Source: Leptobrachium leishanense
Lineage: Eukaryota > Chordata > Amphibia > Anura > Megophryidae
DNA length: 64,000 nt
Direction of reading: 5' to 3'
Assembly: GCA_009667805.1 (NCBI GenBank)
Contig: CM019063.1
Location: 405,362,959 to 405,426,958, forward strand
Shown: positions 20,533 through 58,289 of the stretch, in pieces
Position numbering within the stretch: the first letter of the stretch is position 1
Layout: every line of letters begins with the position of its first letter
Made by a program: the position numbers and the translations under genes
The notes under the pieces: model-generated
Database searches by the model: none
What the model saw: only the letters and a program-made list of their open reading frames with translations
Told to the model about the DNA's origin: nothing

Positions 20533-22381
20533 ACAATATATTGGGCAATTTGAAATCATTTAGTTTTAAGATATATAAATAGGAAAACCATGATGGTCCA
20601 AAAAGGAGTACGATTATTTTTTTTAAGGCAGGATATTCTTAAAGCATTGATAAAGCATGATTATTCTTAATATCAAACGATGACAGGGAGGCAGTGTAAT
20701 ATTTGATGATTATGGATTTTTGGTTAACATTGTAAAATTATAACCAAGTCATTGGAAGTGTAGCTGGCAAAGATTTGTTACCATTCACTACAAGTATAAC
20801 TCTTTAATGGTGGATGTTTTATAAGGGGGAGCGGTTGACGGCACCAAAACTGTTTGCCATGCTGATCTGTTGACTCCACCAAAACTGCTTGCCATGTCGA
20901 TCTGACGACGCCACCAAAACTGCTTGCCATGCTGATTTGATGACAACACCAAAGCTGCTTATGCACCAAGGCTCAAAGAATCTCAATGCATTGTTCTCCC
21001 CCCCCCCCCTTATTACATCAGCTTCAATCTAGGAGGTAAATTTTCTTTCAATATTAGAACAGAACAGAAGAAAACATTGGTGAACATGATTATTTTGCAA
21101 TTAAATACACTCAATTAGATTAAGCAATAATGACCGTTTATTTAGACTTCTAGTAGAGCCGATCTACTAGATTTGGAATAAAAGTACTTTAGACAAGTAC
21201 TACATCGTAATTGTGAATATAAAAGACTAAAGAGGAAACAAAATAGTACAAAAAGTAATATAAAAAAAACCAACTAAATAAAATAAGGGTTCAGTTAAGT
21301 AGACCTAGGATTTTGAATTATCAATCCAATCTTTGAAGTCTGGCAGCCTTGAAATCACATCCATCTGTAATACCGGAGGACAACTCTTGTTTCTTCTACT
21401 CCCCTGCAAAAAGGTTTCAATTTGAACGGGACAGGAACGAATTCAGTGCATTACAAACCTCGCTGGCAATCAATGTGTTGGAAAGCTTATGGGGCATCCA
21501 CTCAATATTACAAGCACTCCAAAAGCAGACAAAGATCAGAGAAGCACGTTATACTGTTCATGAAAAATAGACTGGTACTGCTGGGGGGAAAAAATTAATT
21601 TCCATTTAGTCCTTTCTACCTGCAATTGCAAGATTATATCTAACCATTAGGATAAAAAGATTTGCAGGGGCCCAAGAATGAATTATTAAGCAGAGATCAA
21701 AGGCAACCGTCGCCCTGCTATCATTTTTAAAGTTACTCGTGCCTCCTGGTCTACAACCCCCAAAATTGTATCCTAACTACTGTTAATGCTTCATTAAAAA
21801 AAGGGAATAAAAGGGATCGAGGAATATGTACAATTCAAAAAAGCAAGGAGCATATTCTAAACATTCTGATTGAGGCACGACCAGAAAAAGTGTTAGTGTT
21901 CCGTGAACTACTAGAACCATTTGTTTTAATGTAGCAGAGGCACCCAAAGTTCAAAAATATCAATAAGGAGGTTTCTCATGTAAACAGTCAATGCTGTCCC
22001 CCTCACGATATATTAGTGTGTAAGAATGCTGCTGGTCTCTATTGAGAGCCTCTATACTGCATTTTATCAAAGGCTGCTGGAATCCTGCACCGTTTACAGT
22101 GCTACATTGTGAACTGCAAGTTCTAATCTTAGCATTTGCTGCTGGCAGGAGAGTCACATTTCATAAAAAAGTAGCAACTGCATTGGCCTTAGATGGTTTT
22201 AAGAGCCTTCATTCCCTCGTGTTGAGAAGGGTTGGTCGCACAAAGAAAAAAAAAAAATACAAGATGCTCTCCAAAGAAAAAATTAGAACCCAAGTCCCTA
22301 ATGCCAGTATGTGTCTGACTCCTACATCCTTCAAGTACATGCACTGCTCCGTTGCAAAGATACACAAGTGTTTCAACTCCA
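20533..22381 (-). other. smad1: smad1 3' UTR and downstream flank
   Basis: Sequence following the smad1 stop codon on the minus strand. A candidate poly(A) signal (AATAAA on the minus strand, 21138-21143) would give a 3' UTR of about 1.25 kb. This is inference from one hexamer only. At 20837-20957 about 3.5 copies of a 35-bp unit containing CACCAAAACTGCTTGCCATG form a small tandem repeat. Confidence 0.4.
20837..20957. repeat. 35-bp tandem repeat, ~3.5 copies
   Basis: Units start GACGGCACC, GACTCCACC, GACGCCACC and GACAACACC and share AAAACTG(T/C)TTGCCATG in the complete units. Located in the smad1 downstream flank. Confidence 0.8.
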
Positions 22382-46743
<24,362 letters not shown>

Positions 46744-49700
46744 CTGAGAAGAGAGAGTGAAAAGGTTAGCTGAGGGGAAAATAATATGTATCAAAAAGGA
46801 GGGGGGGATCCCAGATGTTCGATTTGATCATCTGGCAACAAACAGGAAATTTTTTGCATATTGGCGGTAAGCAACTGAACATACATTGACACATTTGAGC
46901 ACCACCCGCCTGTGAATGTACTGACCTGTGTTTTGGGAAGGTCAGTTTGTTCCCCCTCTCTGGGCTATTCTTAGTTTCAGTTACTCTATCAATACGCAAC
47001 ATGCTTGTCAATGCATAATGACATTAGGATTTATGAAGCATTTTATATTTCGGGAGAACCGCATAAGTGGATTAAGGCACAATGCCTGAAAGGATCAATC
47101 ACATTTATAGGCTGCCTAAAGTGGTGTCCTTCAAGGGACCACTTGTTCCCCTTCAAGATTAGGGCGGCGGGGGTAGTTGGTAACATTTTGCAGGATTGTA
47201 CTTTCGCATATAGTCCAACTAAGCCTCTACCTAAACCAGCAGAGTGAAGGGGGTGGAGGAGGGGGACTATTTTTTTTTATTATTATTTTTTACCATTTTG
47301 CAGTAGGAGAAAGTGGGCTGTTAAAAGAACAAAAACCCATTCAACAGTGGCACATTTAAAAGGAACAAGCAATGCAGATGGATTAGTTACAGGTATTTAT
47401 AAAGCGTTAACAAGTTCTGTAGCGCTGTACTTCGATAAATAGGATGGGGGTGTATTTATGTCTATTCAAGGGTATTAGAATGGCAATTCTGAAACTCAAT
47501 TATACTACAGTATATCAAGTACAGCAGCGGGAATTTCATGGTGCCTCACTTTATAACAGCCTTAAAACACCAAATTGGCCCATCAAGTATTCAATGGAGA
47601 CAAAAGTACACAGAAGTACAAATGTAAAAACCATGCAACACAATTTGCAATATGCCAGTCATAGAGAACACCTCTGGGGTTTACAAAACACCCTTCACAT
47701 CAGCTTGAGACCTACCTGGTGCCTCACGTTTAACAGCCAATTTCAGAGATAATGTTTCTTCACGTTGAAGAAAATGTGATGCATAACAAAGAAATGTAAG
47801 GAGAAGACTCATAGTAAAACACACACGAACACCAGAAACCCCCCCCAAAGCGCCAACAAACGACAGGACGGAGACCGTTGCCTCATACTGGAAACTTTAT
47901 TCCACTGAGCGCTGCTGTGTCTTTGAGCGCAAATATTGTTTCAGTCCAGGGATGTCCAGCATTACCCTGAAGTGCTATTGTTCACTCAACATATTCACAA
48001 GATGAATTGCTGGCGTTAAACAAGCCCCACCACCCACTTCAGGAAACACTGATTTATGCCACTTCCATTACTAGGTCTTGTCGACGCCTGAAGATTCCGC
48101 ATTACCAAAACGTATATTATGTTCAACGACGACTCTCACACATGCTTTCCACTCTTCTACATTGCTGGAACATTCAGATTTGCTTTGAATACAGAAACTT
48201 CAATAAACTGAAAGCCCACGTCACCTAGACCCTGGATCTGTCACACTGTTGCTAGATGTCACTATGACTGAACCCAAAAACTCCCTGTTCTCTAGCCTCT
48301 TTAGGATGGGATGTAAGAGGGCCATACAAAAAAAAAAAATTACAAGAGACAAAATAAACCTCATGCAGAGCTCATGGCTAGCAATATGGACATCTTTAAG
48401 GCTTTACTCATCTATTTAAGATGAAAATATTTTGAATTAAATTCATCCGTTTCCTCTACAAGTCAAACCCTAAACATCTTTAAAGGGAAGGGGTAGATCT
48501 AAAAGAATACCTAAAGCCTATGTCTACGTGAACAGTGAATTGTATGGGTATTTATCAGAAAAAGAAGTCCTCCTATTAAGTCAGCTGGATGAACCTGGCC
48601 AGTGTCCAGCTCACCTGTGAAGCACGACCACAACACCCAGGCTAAATAAGGGAGGAAGTGCTTGTTTAAGCAACACAAAAGAATGAAATTCCTTATCTTT
48701 CCCAGAGGAGGGCTTTAACAATTGGGTGTGTGGTGTAGGGCTGTGTGCTGGTCTGCAAGAGGATACAGCTTGGAAAGATGTTTCCTTTGATGCCTGCGAG
48801 GAGTATGGATGCCTTTTCCGCTGCAGAGAGCCATGATTAAATTATGCAATTAGAGCTGAGTAGACAGATCTATATATAGCGGCTATCCTGCTTTTGTGCT
48901 GCTCCATACACACCCACACAGATGTGCCGTTTAGTGAAAAAAACACCACCTGTTTTCCAGGATAGTTCAAAAAGTCAGGGAGTAGTGGGGAGGGATAGCA
49001 TGTACATAAAGTGCAGGAAAGTAAAGGGCGTTGGGACCTCTTATGGAAGAGGGCCCGTTCAGTGCATGACAATTCCCGCAACATAAAAAAACCCACACTG
49101 TAAACCTAAGAGAATATTAAAAAGGATAATACCCAGATGGATTTCTTACATAAACCCGCTGCAGATGTGTATAGATACAGGCTGAGCCGTTACAATGTTT
49201 TACGGTCCCATGTACGGTATAGCACCAGGACAACTGAAAGCCTGCGTGCAGACGTGTTCCGCTAACCTCCACGCGTGCGGATAAAATAGGACATAACTCA
49301 AACAGATACACTAACATCCTCCAAGTGTCTTCCTTCTACTTGAGGAAGCCAACACTTGAGCAACAGAAAAGGTCACCCAAATGTAAATTTACACAGATTA
49401 CAGACCTTCATAATGATAATGATAGAGGGCAGAAGATCTCCAACTCAGGTTAGGAGCATGCGATATTTAGAGGGTTTAACCCACTTCCATTTTTAGATGT
49501 ATATGAATGCCAAACCCTTTTAGAATGGAATTTCCTTTAAAACAAGGATTTATAGTTCAGGGAAGACTCTTAAGTTTAAAATAAAGAAACCCCCCCACAA
49601 CTCCATGTCACAACAAAGAGGACCACAAGCTCCAATTCATCCTCTTGCTGCAAGCAACGTACAATGAGAAAAAAATAAATAGTTCAGTGTTCAGCCGGCC

Positions 49701-51526
49701 CTAAGTGAACAGGAGTCTAAGAAAAGATACCTGTGGTGACGCTGCTGGCACCCACTAGTGGCTCCAAAATATTATGAGCCAAGTAACTAACATAAAAGCT
49801 CAAAAAGGAGGCCAGTATTAGTGATATGTTAACTCTTGAAGGAATACCATTTAAAAACTGCACAAACCGCTCCTCTTCAGCTCAAGGACTTACGAACGCT
49901 TAAGCTTTTCAATGCAATTTGCGCAACACTATGGACGACTGGCACACTTTGCATACGCAGGTTCCATAGTACCTGCTCAGAACATTGGATTGAAGCACAG
50001 ATCCTATCGGTTACCTTTAAGCCAGCTCGCAGTTGCAAGCAGTAGGTCTATCATCTAGTTATGCTAATCTTGGGACGGTCACAGCGAGATATAAATATAT
50101 CTCTATTATAGATCAGGAGGAAAGAACCATTCATCAATTCGGCATTTATAAAAAAAGTGGCTGCAAGAACCCTGCAGCCACACTGCTCTTCTTGACAACA
50201 TATCTTAGTGTTCTTGGGTAGCATGAAGAATATCCACATACTGCACATAAAGGATTTAAAATGTACTCCAATACAACTATACTTGTTCTTGAACCCAGGA
50301 CATACTTGAAAACGAGAGAAATCTCAATGTATCCTTCCTGGTAAAATCCTTTGCAAATAAATAAATAAATAAAACTATACATCGCAGAGTTATGCAAGGC
50401 ATTTGGAGCACCCAGTCTCAATTTGAATCATTCATTTAAAAACATATGATTGGAAGAATACAAACGGCATGAGTGATGAGATATTTTACAAAGTTAAACT
50501 AGATCAAGGAGCACATTTTCATAATGCAGGAGGGGGGGGGGCGACAGCTTTAAAACGATTGGGTAAAACTGACCTAGAAGACAGTAAAATCTTAAGTGAA
50601 CGCTATAACATGCATTTACGTATTTGTTTTACAGAGTTATTACCAATTTTGGAGCAGTTGAAAGGAATTTTCAGACGCCAATCAGGGAACACATGACTGA
50701 TCACAAATTTATATAAAAAGTACTTTCAATTGACAATTTTAGGTGTTTGTTAAAAGGTTACCAACATATATTGAAGACTTTGACAAAAGTACAAGATCCT
50801 AAATATGAATGTAGATAGAATTTGATCACATGCACAGGGTAAATCCTAGTTCTGCTGGCTCGAAACAGACAAATGAGTGCATCCTATGTAGACTATTTGC
50901 TCATCAGTCATGAGCTGTTCTACCTTAGCTGAAAGAAAAGGAAATCGGCTGGCCATACACTGGCACCGTAGTCTGACGACCGATGTGGTCACCTGATTAC
51001 AGACAACACCATTGGCCAATCAGGGTCGACCACTGGATTATTCTGTGGGTGACCCAGGTCAGCCGATGGACATGCCGCCAAACGATTGAAAAAATAAATC
51101 CTGCTGCGGGGAGGGAAAAAAACTTTTGTGCTGAAACAGTTTCCATGGATAGCCCCTGTCCAGCGCAGCCAAAAAAGGCAAATGTGAAGTCTTTGACGGC
51201 TTTTGTTTTAAAGTTATAAAAAAGAAAGGACTGTGAGAACAGCACCGTTAAATAAACTGTACTCTCTAGAGGGAAGATAGCCAAGTGTGCTGGGTACTTC
51301 TACAAAAGGGAACAAAGGTGTCCACAAACATCAAAATGACATAAATGTAATGACAAAATAAAAGCAGTATATAATGTTCCCAGCGCACCTGTAAACTTAT
51401 TTCATATCTATGTGTGCCTATTTACTTACATAAATACCTGTGCTCGTGTTTTTTTATAAACCTGAAATTCCTAAATTGTCCATAAATTCATCAAAAGAAG
51501 GTAAACACAAATACCATCAGGTCTAT
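46744..51526. other. smad1 upstream region, mostly unassigned
   Basis: smad1 first intron or 5' flank. LINE tail fragments lie at about 47386-47436 (minus) and 50278-50372 (plus). No 5' non-coding exon or promoter could be recognised from sequence alone. Confidence 0.5.
50278..50372 (+). repeat. LINE-type tail with AAATA run
   Basis: GAGAAATCTCAATGTATCCT then TCCTGGTAAAATCC and an AAATAAATAAATAAATAAAA tail; same family as 38101-38160. Confidence 0.7.
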
Positions 51527-51700
51527 TTCACTAAAGGGTGAAGTCTGGAGAATTGCCAAGAGAACAATCTCTCAAGCAGGGTCTTCTCTCCTACTGTTTT
51601 GTGTGCCTATTCAGAGAACGATGAAACTCAGCAGAATTGGCAGAAGAGAAAATTCTAGGTCAAAATAGCCAAACCAGAAAAATTCTCCCATTTATCTTTA
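51527..51700. repeat. MITE-like repeat copy
   Basis: GGTCTATTTCACTAAAGGGTGAA and AATTCTAGGTCAAAATAGCC are shared with 61018-61160; inserted sequence around 51560-51610 separates the two halves. Confidence 0.5.
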
Positions 51701-51779
51701 ACGTGGGTGATCACTGTCCACGTGCAGACTGCTCCCCCAAAACCCAGTGAAACACAGGAGATCCTTGCAGGTTAAAATC

Positions 51780-52231
51780 CAAATGGAGACCGACCAAAAT
51801 GGTTCTCAACGAGCAGCTGGGCTACAAACTCTGCGTGCAGCCGCTCGAAGACAGAAGACGCCAGAGGAGCCAAGCAGCGCCGGAGGAGCCTGGCTGGGTG
51901 AGTGTTATGTCTTCGAGGGGCTGCACGCAAAGTTTGTAGACCGGCTGCTCGTTGAGAACCACGTGCACAACCGCAGTCACGTGAGGCTGTGCACGTGGTT
52001 CTCAACGAGCGGCCGGGCTACAACCTCTGCGTGCAGCCGCTCAAAGACAGAAGACGCCGGAGGAGCCTGACAGCGCACCTAACATTGCGTTTGGCGCCAA
52101 CGAAACCGTCCGGCAAGCCAGCCCAGCACTGGCTTCCGGTATCGGTTTAGGTATCGGGGGCCCCTGCACGAGTACCAAGTACTCGTGCAGGTCCCGGTAT
52201 CGGCACCGATACCAGTATCGGTGCATCCCTA
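51780..52231. mobile_element. hAT-like element, left end missing, palindromic core
   Basis: The right end GGTATCGGCACCGATACC...ATCGGTGCATCCCTA (ending 52231) is the complement of the left terminus at 16998. The core repeats GGTTCTCAACGAGC with CTCTGCGTGCAGCCGCTC twice in direct orientation and once inverted (near 51915-51965), so it folds. No left terminus was found. Confidence 0.65.
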
Positions 52232-53162
52232 GGTTAATTATTGCAGCCATTACAGTTGTCAGATGCACCATATATTTCTGGACACAAATTATTCATGCCA
52301 ACGGACAATGCATAAAAACTGCAACCTTGCAATATGTAGATTTCACATGTGAAGAATTTCCTATCTTAAAGCCTACCAGTTATAAATGCTGTGGCACAGA
52401 ACCTTCCCTGTGCTCTTCATCTGCTTTGACGTGGCAACATGTCCAGAAAAACCTGAGCTGGCAATCAACACAATTTTTTCCCCATGTAGTCAATTCCTGT
52501 GTACAGGAGGACCAGAGAAAGGATAGAATAGGGAGTGAAAAAAACATCCATATACAAATTTCTGCCCAGTAGGAATGTCAAAGGATTCACACCCATGAAC
52601 ACCAGAGGGAAGAGTGCTATGACTGGTAATGAGGAGAGTATTGTGTGAACACAGTTCCACACATAGTGCTTGAGATTTATGGCAGGATGTCTAGCACACA
52701 GCCAGGCCACAGCCCACTGAATCAGTCAGCACTTATCTGGCAACCCCCACCACCAACCTCTGCCTTGAAAGCCAAGAAGTGTGAAGTGCTTTCAGTACCC
52801 TAAGTGAATCACCTCAGATTTATTAGACCAGCTTCAATTTGCTTATTGCAGATACCAACACCACCTTGTTTATGTAAATAAAAGCCAAGATACAAAAATA
52901 TCATTATGACAAACTTTATTCCCAGAAACAAAAAATTGGCTGTTGGGGGTACTTTATGCTAGTAGCCCCCACCCAAGTCAGCAAGCATACACAATGCAAA
53001 GTATTCGACCCAGAAGAACGCATCCCCGAGATTGTAGACAACCAAAATACAGGTAGTGAGTTCTGGGAATGACCCAAAAACCTCTAAAATAGAAGGGATA
53101 TTGCACATGGTTAAAATGAACGGGTTTTGCATTTTTTGCCCCAAAAAGAAAAACCATTTAGA
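52232..53162. other. Intergenic, no recognised feature
   Basis: No gene or repeat recognised; frames at 52327-52572 and 52465-52710 lack domains. Confidence 0.5.
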
Positions 53163-53960
53163 GTTGACCAACTAATCAATAATAAATGTAGCTGACAACT
53201 ATTCTCATTATCGATTAATCGGTCTGTGTACAGCACCCACTGTTTAGAGTCAGACTAAAACATTATTAACCTCAGATACTACTATGGAGCTGATTGGAGA
53301 AGATGTGCAGTTGCTGTATGGTTTTGTCCTAGGGTTATTTTGGACATCAGTTTGTTTTTATTTAGTTTACAACAGTCGCAAATCTATCACATAGACCTTG
53401 GAGTGCTGTCACTGGGTGGTTGGAGCGGCACCGCCAGTATTGTATCTTTACTTGGGATCTGGAGTCCTGTGCCACCACCCTATCCAATGTCCCTCCAGTC
53501 CAGAGCTGCTATCACTCCCATCGGTCCTGGTCTTTACTGCAAACTCCCTCCCAATCTCACATTCGGGTCAATCCTTTACCTAAACGCACTCATCTCCAGT
53601 CCCCCCCCCCCACCGTTCATGAAATATTAAATGGGACACAACGCACCCTGGCCACTTTTGCTTATTAACATGGTCAGGCGTTGTGGCGTGTCACCCAGTC
53701 TTGCCCCAATTTTTGTGCTGACATGTCTGAGCGCTCATTGTTCAGGCAGAAAAAAAAAATACATTAGCTTGAGTTGTGGACCCAGCACTGACCATGGCGG
53801 TCGTGTACTTCTTGTGTGAAAAGTACCCGAGTTGCGCAATTTGTGTATGTACGTACAAAAGTTACGTACACTACGCAATTGCAAAACAAAAAAATAATGT
53901 CCTTATTATCCGATGAAGCGATTAATCAAAAAATATTCAGCCAGCTAATACTTTTACAGG
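53163..53960. mobile_element. hAT-like element, second copy (inverted)
   Basis: CAACTAATCAATAATAAATG at the left, TCGATTAATCGGTCTGTGTA, AGTCAGACTAAAA and the GTACGTAC...GCAATT segment near 53850 match 44440-43680 in reverse. The extreme left terminus is lost. The right end is approximate, near GATTAATCAAAAAATATTC. Confidence 0.6.
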
Positions 53961-54000
53961 AAGGATACATTGAGATTTCTTGTTTTCAAGCTCAGGGCTA
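53945..54000 (-). repeat. LINE-type tail fragment (inverted)
   Basis: TTTACAGGAAGGATACATTG followed by AGATTTCTTGTTTTCAAG is the complement of the tail at 38101 and 50278. Confidence 0.65.
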
Positions 54001-54141
54001 GGAGGGGATGCTGATAGGTATTGAGCCTTCCCCAGAAAAAACTGAGCTAGAAAGCTGTAAATTGCAGGGTGTACTGTCCTATTTGTCTATATTCAAATGG
54101 TGCAAAAAGTAAATACCTAGAATTGTAACTTTTTTTTTTCG

Positions 54142-54330
54142 GTCAGAGTGAACATGGCAGCATCTCCAGAAAAGTGCAATGTGGAAGAGCATAGGACCAT
54201 AATCAAGTTCCTGTTTCTCCAAGGGAAAGGTGTGAAGCAGATCCATGATGAAATGTCACAAACCTTGGGTGACAGTGCGCTTCATATGCAACAGTTGCAA
54301 TTTACAGCTTCCAGGGCTCAATTTTTTTGA
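54142..54330 (+). pseudogene. mariner-type transposase N-terminal fragment
   Basis: From ATG at 54154 the frame encodes VEEHRTIIKFLFLQGKGVKQ, then IHDEMSQTLGDSAL. This is the first helix-turn-helix of mariner-family transposases in the form I recall from animal genomes. The frame then loses homology, and the second helix-turn-helix and the catalytic domain are absent. Terminal repeats were not identified. Confidence 0.65.
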
Positions 54331-55742
54331 TGTAAGGCAAAATACTTAGCACCCCCTTGTATAAAGCAGGAAAGTCTGGAAAACTCATCTAGGAATAAAC
54401 CCCCTATTGGAGTCTGCTCAAGAGGATTGTTACTTTTGTTTTGAGGTTGTTGGGTAAAGCACTTTTTGTGCAGAGTAATGTAGGAGATCTGCTTTGTAGA
54501 CTGTCAAAAAAAAAAAAAAAAATCTTATGGTCAAGCTTTACGTCACTGACAAGTAGATGTCAAATACAAGAGCTGGTAAGTAAACATGACAGACAGATGA
54601 ACTACATGGCCAGGCTCCTGGATTTATCAAGCTACAAACTGCGCCAGAATCCACATTAGCGACATGCACAACGTTTATATCATGAAGAGAGTCAATCTTC
54701 CCACAGGACCATAGAGGTCGCTGAGACACAAGATTAACCAACCAGAAATCATTTCCATTTAGTAACGAAAAATTTTAAATAACCCTGCCCAAACATCTAG
54801 TGCACGTGCGCAACAAGTACAAGTACAACAGGCCATTACCAGCAGGACCAAGAGAGCAGGTAGTCATGGGCATGTAGAACCTATTGGCTATTTTCTACAT
54901 ATTGTTTATACAATGCCAACTCCCAAAACAGGCCACTGACCCTCATTAGATATACTTTTGAAAACGTCAGGCACTTCAGTATAATTATACTATTACAATG
55001 AGCTATATAGGAAAGCATACAAGTAAACTGCATTAAAAAGTAAAAAATCTGCTCATGGAGTTCTAGAAAAATCCCCTACTATATGTAAATATAGAGATTT
55101 CCTGACAGTAGTGCATGCTGTTAACAGCAAGCTATAAACACAAAGAACATTCTGGAAGCGTCCAGCTAAAGGAAACGGATATTGCTGGCACACTAGTCAT
55201 GAGGGACATCAAGGTCTGTTTGGAAAGATCAGCTTCCTGGAAGACACTACAAGAAAAGCACCGTTGCATTAGAAGGACATCTCAAGGCTGGTCAAATCCA
55301 GGGGTCTGGCAGCTGCAGGCTCCTAAAGCTTAGAAACTTCTAACAAATCTGTAATAAAATGGGAATTTTAGCTCTTTAAAAAATAAAACAAATCTGGCTC
55401 CAATGACGTAATTTATAGATTTCTCCATTGTATAAAACTTTATGGGTCATACCCAGCATCGAATTGCCCTGAATACCACTCCAAATGCATTTTTCATCTA
55501 GACCAGAGCTGTCAGCCCCCCAGATGTTCATTTTGACCGTTTTGTGCTCCTCATGTTTAAACGCAATTTGAAGTCAAGCTTTATTGTACAACACAGACAA
55601 ATTATCTATCTTTTTTCGGCAGATTCATAATATATTATTCCAGGCCTCAATTTCCTTCTCACCAGCTCGCATTTGGCGATCGGAAATTGCATGAGGGCGA
55701 GCGCGAATGCAGACAGGCAGCACGACAAATTATTTTGTGCTG
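54331..55742. other. Intergenic, mostly unassigned
   Basis: No gene recognised. Around 55510-55600 is a partial copy of the dispersed repeat also seen at 10480 and 58290. Confidence 0.5.
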
Positions 55743-56105
55743 CATATTCCAGCGGCTATAGCATAAAATACAGAAAAGGTCAATGGCGCATATGAATAAA
55801 CAAGAGATGCTGCAAGGTCCCGTATACCTACACCAAGATATACAAATAAAGTCCCAATAGGCGAAGAAATATATAGATGGGGCCTAGCGCAAAAATGGCT
55901 CAGATGCAGTGTGGAAATCCTCCTATGGAGTGGAGCCTTAAAGAAAACAAATGGGACATACATTGCACAGTATGTCAATTGTAATGTATCACCACAATTT
56001 GCATTAGGCTGAACAACTCACATGGTGGAGAGCCATTTGTGGTGATACATTACAATTGACATACTGCGCAATGTATGTCCCATTTGCTTTCATATTCCAG
56101 CGGCT
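55743..56105. mobile_element. Short Penelope-like insertion with 15-bp duplication
   Basis: CATATTCCAGCGGCT at 55743-55757 and 56091-56105 is an exact direct repeat. Inside, 55950-55997 and 56036-56084 form a near-perfect inverted repeat (CATTACAATTGACATACTG on the right). About 190 bp on the left lies outside the arms. Same layout as the elements at 8226 and 14869 but without a visible hammerhead. Confidence 0.6.
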
Positions 56106-57180
56106 GCCATGTTTTTTCTAGGCCCAGACGCAGAATCAAAGATGGCAGCAGGCCCCCGTCTAACAGAGTGTGCGCCGGTCATCGCTGGATGTGATAGCCC
56201 GCCCACATTCTCTACCGTCGAAGACCACAACCTCACAGGAGGGAAGCACTCAACCAGTAGTGTAAGGTGACGTGGAGAGGGGTGTCAGCGCTGATCCAGG
56301 CAGGGGGGGCCTGTCTGCCCCAGCTCCATGGCCTGGCATTCACCGCTCAAGCACGTGTTCACATGCGGCACGAGTCAAGACGTTCCGGGAAGCCTGTGGT
56401 ATCATGTGGGGGTGGTCTGCCACTGATGATGACTCCCCCTCTACATTCTCTGCCACATCACTTAGCTCGCCAGCAACGTGAGAGGAACAGGTGAGTGGTG
56501 TGATTTTGCAGAGAATCTAGAGCGCTGCACTGGTTCTCACCATCTCAAAGTAGCTGGGACTCGTGGCACAGGCAGCCGAGAGTTTGCGTTGTACTGAAGG
56601 AAAGCACATTGTATCCTCCACCCACATTGAGACACACCCACTGCCCACCCCAACTGCACTGACTGGGCATCTCCTAAGCACGGTCACATGCACCCACCCT
56701 GTCCCAGCTCCTCTCGATCAGGGAAGGAGGCTGCTCTTCTCGCACCCTGCCTGCCTGATTTCTGGGTAACTGGGGTCTGATTTATCATAATATTGTTAAA
56801 TTTATTTTTGTAACTTTATTCTGAATAAAACATTTCAACAGTGTCAATTCATAAGACAATTTAAGAATATGTGTTTAGGGGCGGCGTGGAGGGCAGGGTA
56901 AGGGTTAGGTGGGGCAACTGGTGGCGAGTAAAAGACCTTCCTAGCTGCTCGGGAGTTGAAATTTTGAGCCCTGTATTATTCTATCTATATGTCATGTCCT
57001 GCCAGAATGCTATAACAAAACAAAAAAAAAAAAAGTAAAAAAATGTGATATTCCATTCAGATTTCAATTACAGTGTGTAAAATTTATTTTTTCACATTTT
57101 ATCATCAAAACCTTTGTGGTTCTATTATATTCTATAGGGTACCCTTTTAGTGACCGGGCGGTTTTGCAAAAGTCCGTCCT
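56106..57180. other. Intergenic, GC-moderate, unassigned
   Basis: Contains CAAAGATGGCAGCAGGCCCC and further moderately GC-rich sequence to about 56760. It could be part of a LINE 5' end interrupted by the insertion at 55758, but this is unproven. A dispersed repeat fragment (TATGTCATGTCCTGCCAGAA) lies near 56990. Confidence 0.4.
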
Positions 57181-57592
57181 TTAGGCTAGGGTCAGACGAA
57201 TGCATTTCTGTGCGGACTGTGCATCCGTGCACAACGGACGTACTTTCTGACTGACAAGGTAGTGGCCAGTGGCCACACAGTCCGTTTTTGTGACTGATGT
57301 GTTTTTTTGACTGAGGTAGATGGGAAATAAAATATGAAAACACGGTTTGTCCGTCAAAAATGCTGGACGTCTGACTACTTTCCATCACTCACACACAAAG
57401 CTATGCGGACGTTGTGCACTCTGCACGTCCATTCTAGCGGTTTTACGTTCTTGCCTAACTTGTGTCCGTTTGCCATGTCCGTTGTGCGTCCGCATGTGTG
57501 TAGGTCTCTTGATCATAATTGTATGCTACCACGGACGTTAAAATGTGCGGCAACACAAACGTGAACACTGCGCTCGTCTGACCCGAGCCTTA
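57181..57592. mobile_element. Harbinger-like MITE (GTCAGACG family)
   Basis: TTA at 57181-57183 and 57590-57592 flank ends GGCTAGGGTCAGACGAATGC and GCTCGTCTGACCCGAGCC; 406 bp, non-coding, interior rich in CGTCCG and CGGACG motifs. Confidence 0.82.
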
Positions 57593-57803
57593 GTGCCCGC
57601 TATTTTTATGGTTGTGCGCCGCTTGCGTTTAGGTCAAATTGTCCTCTTACTTCTTATATACCGTTTTTCCCGCCACTAAATGGACTTTCTAAAGATATTA
57701 TTTCCATCATGTCATGTAATTTACTATAAAAAAAAATGATAAAATGGAACACACACTTTTTAAAAATGTAATCCCCAAAATCTACACCGCCAAAAAAGAC
57801 CCC

Positions 57804-58237
57804 GGCTAAGGCAGACGAACGCAGTCTGATCGCACTCTGTGTGAGTGCATAACGGACGGACGTACTGGCGGAAGATACCGTAGACACTACACGGTCCGGT
57901 TTATTTGACGGATGTAGAAAAACAGGAACTATGGGATTCAAAATTAAAATAAAAAGACAGGTACAGTAAGCCAGACCAAAAAAACTGAGCGTCAACGTGA
58001 TGGACGTCGCAAATGCACTGCTTCTGACGTTGCGTCATCACGCACACAGGCCACTTCGCGGACGCACTCTGGGCGTCTGTCGTAGCGCTTTTACGTTGAG
58101 ACCTAAATGGTGTCCGTTGCCACCTGCGTGGTGCGCACATACGTCGTGTGTTGGTCTCGATCAGAAATCAATGCTACGACGGATGTTAAACTGTGCGGCG
58201 ACACGGACGTGATGACCGAGTTCGTCTGACGCTAGCC
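57804..58237. mobile_element. Harbinger-like MITE, second copy
   Basis: Ends GGCTAAGGCAGACGAACGCA and GTTCGTCTGACGCTAGCC. Internal sequence is related to 57184-57589 and 62228-62679, including a repeated CACACGGTCCGTTTTT-like segment. The left 3-bp duplication has decayed. Confidence 0.75.
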
Positions 58238-58289
58238 TAAATAGTTTTGAAATTATGTCCTGAAATACCCAATTTTTATAGTTTTTGCT

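Noticed and set aside
54148..54330. Host gene starting MAASPEKCNVEEHR
   Set aside because: The sequence matches the mariner transposase helix-turn-helix and is truncated.
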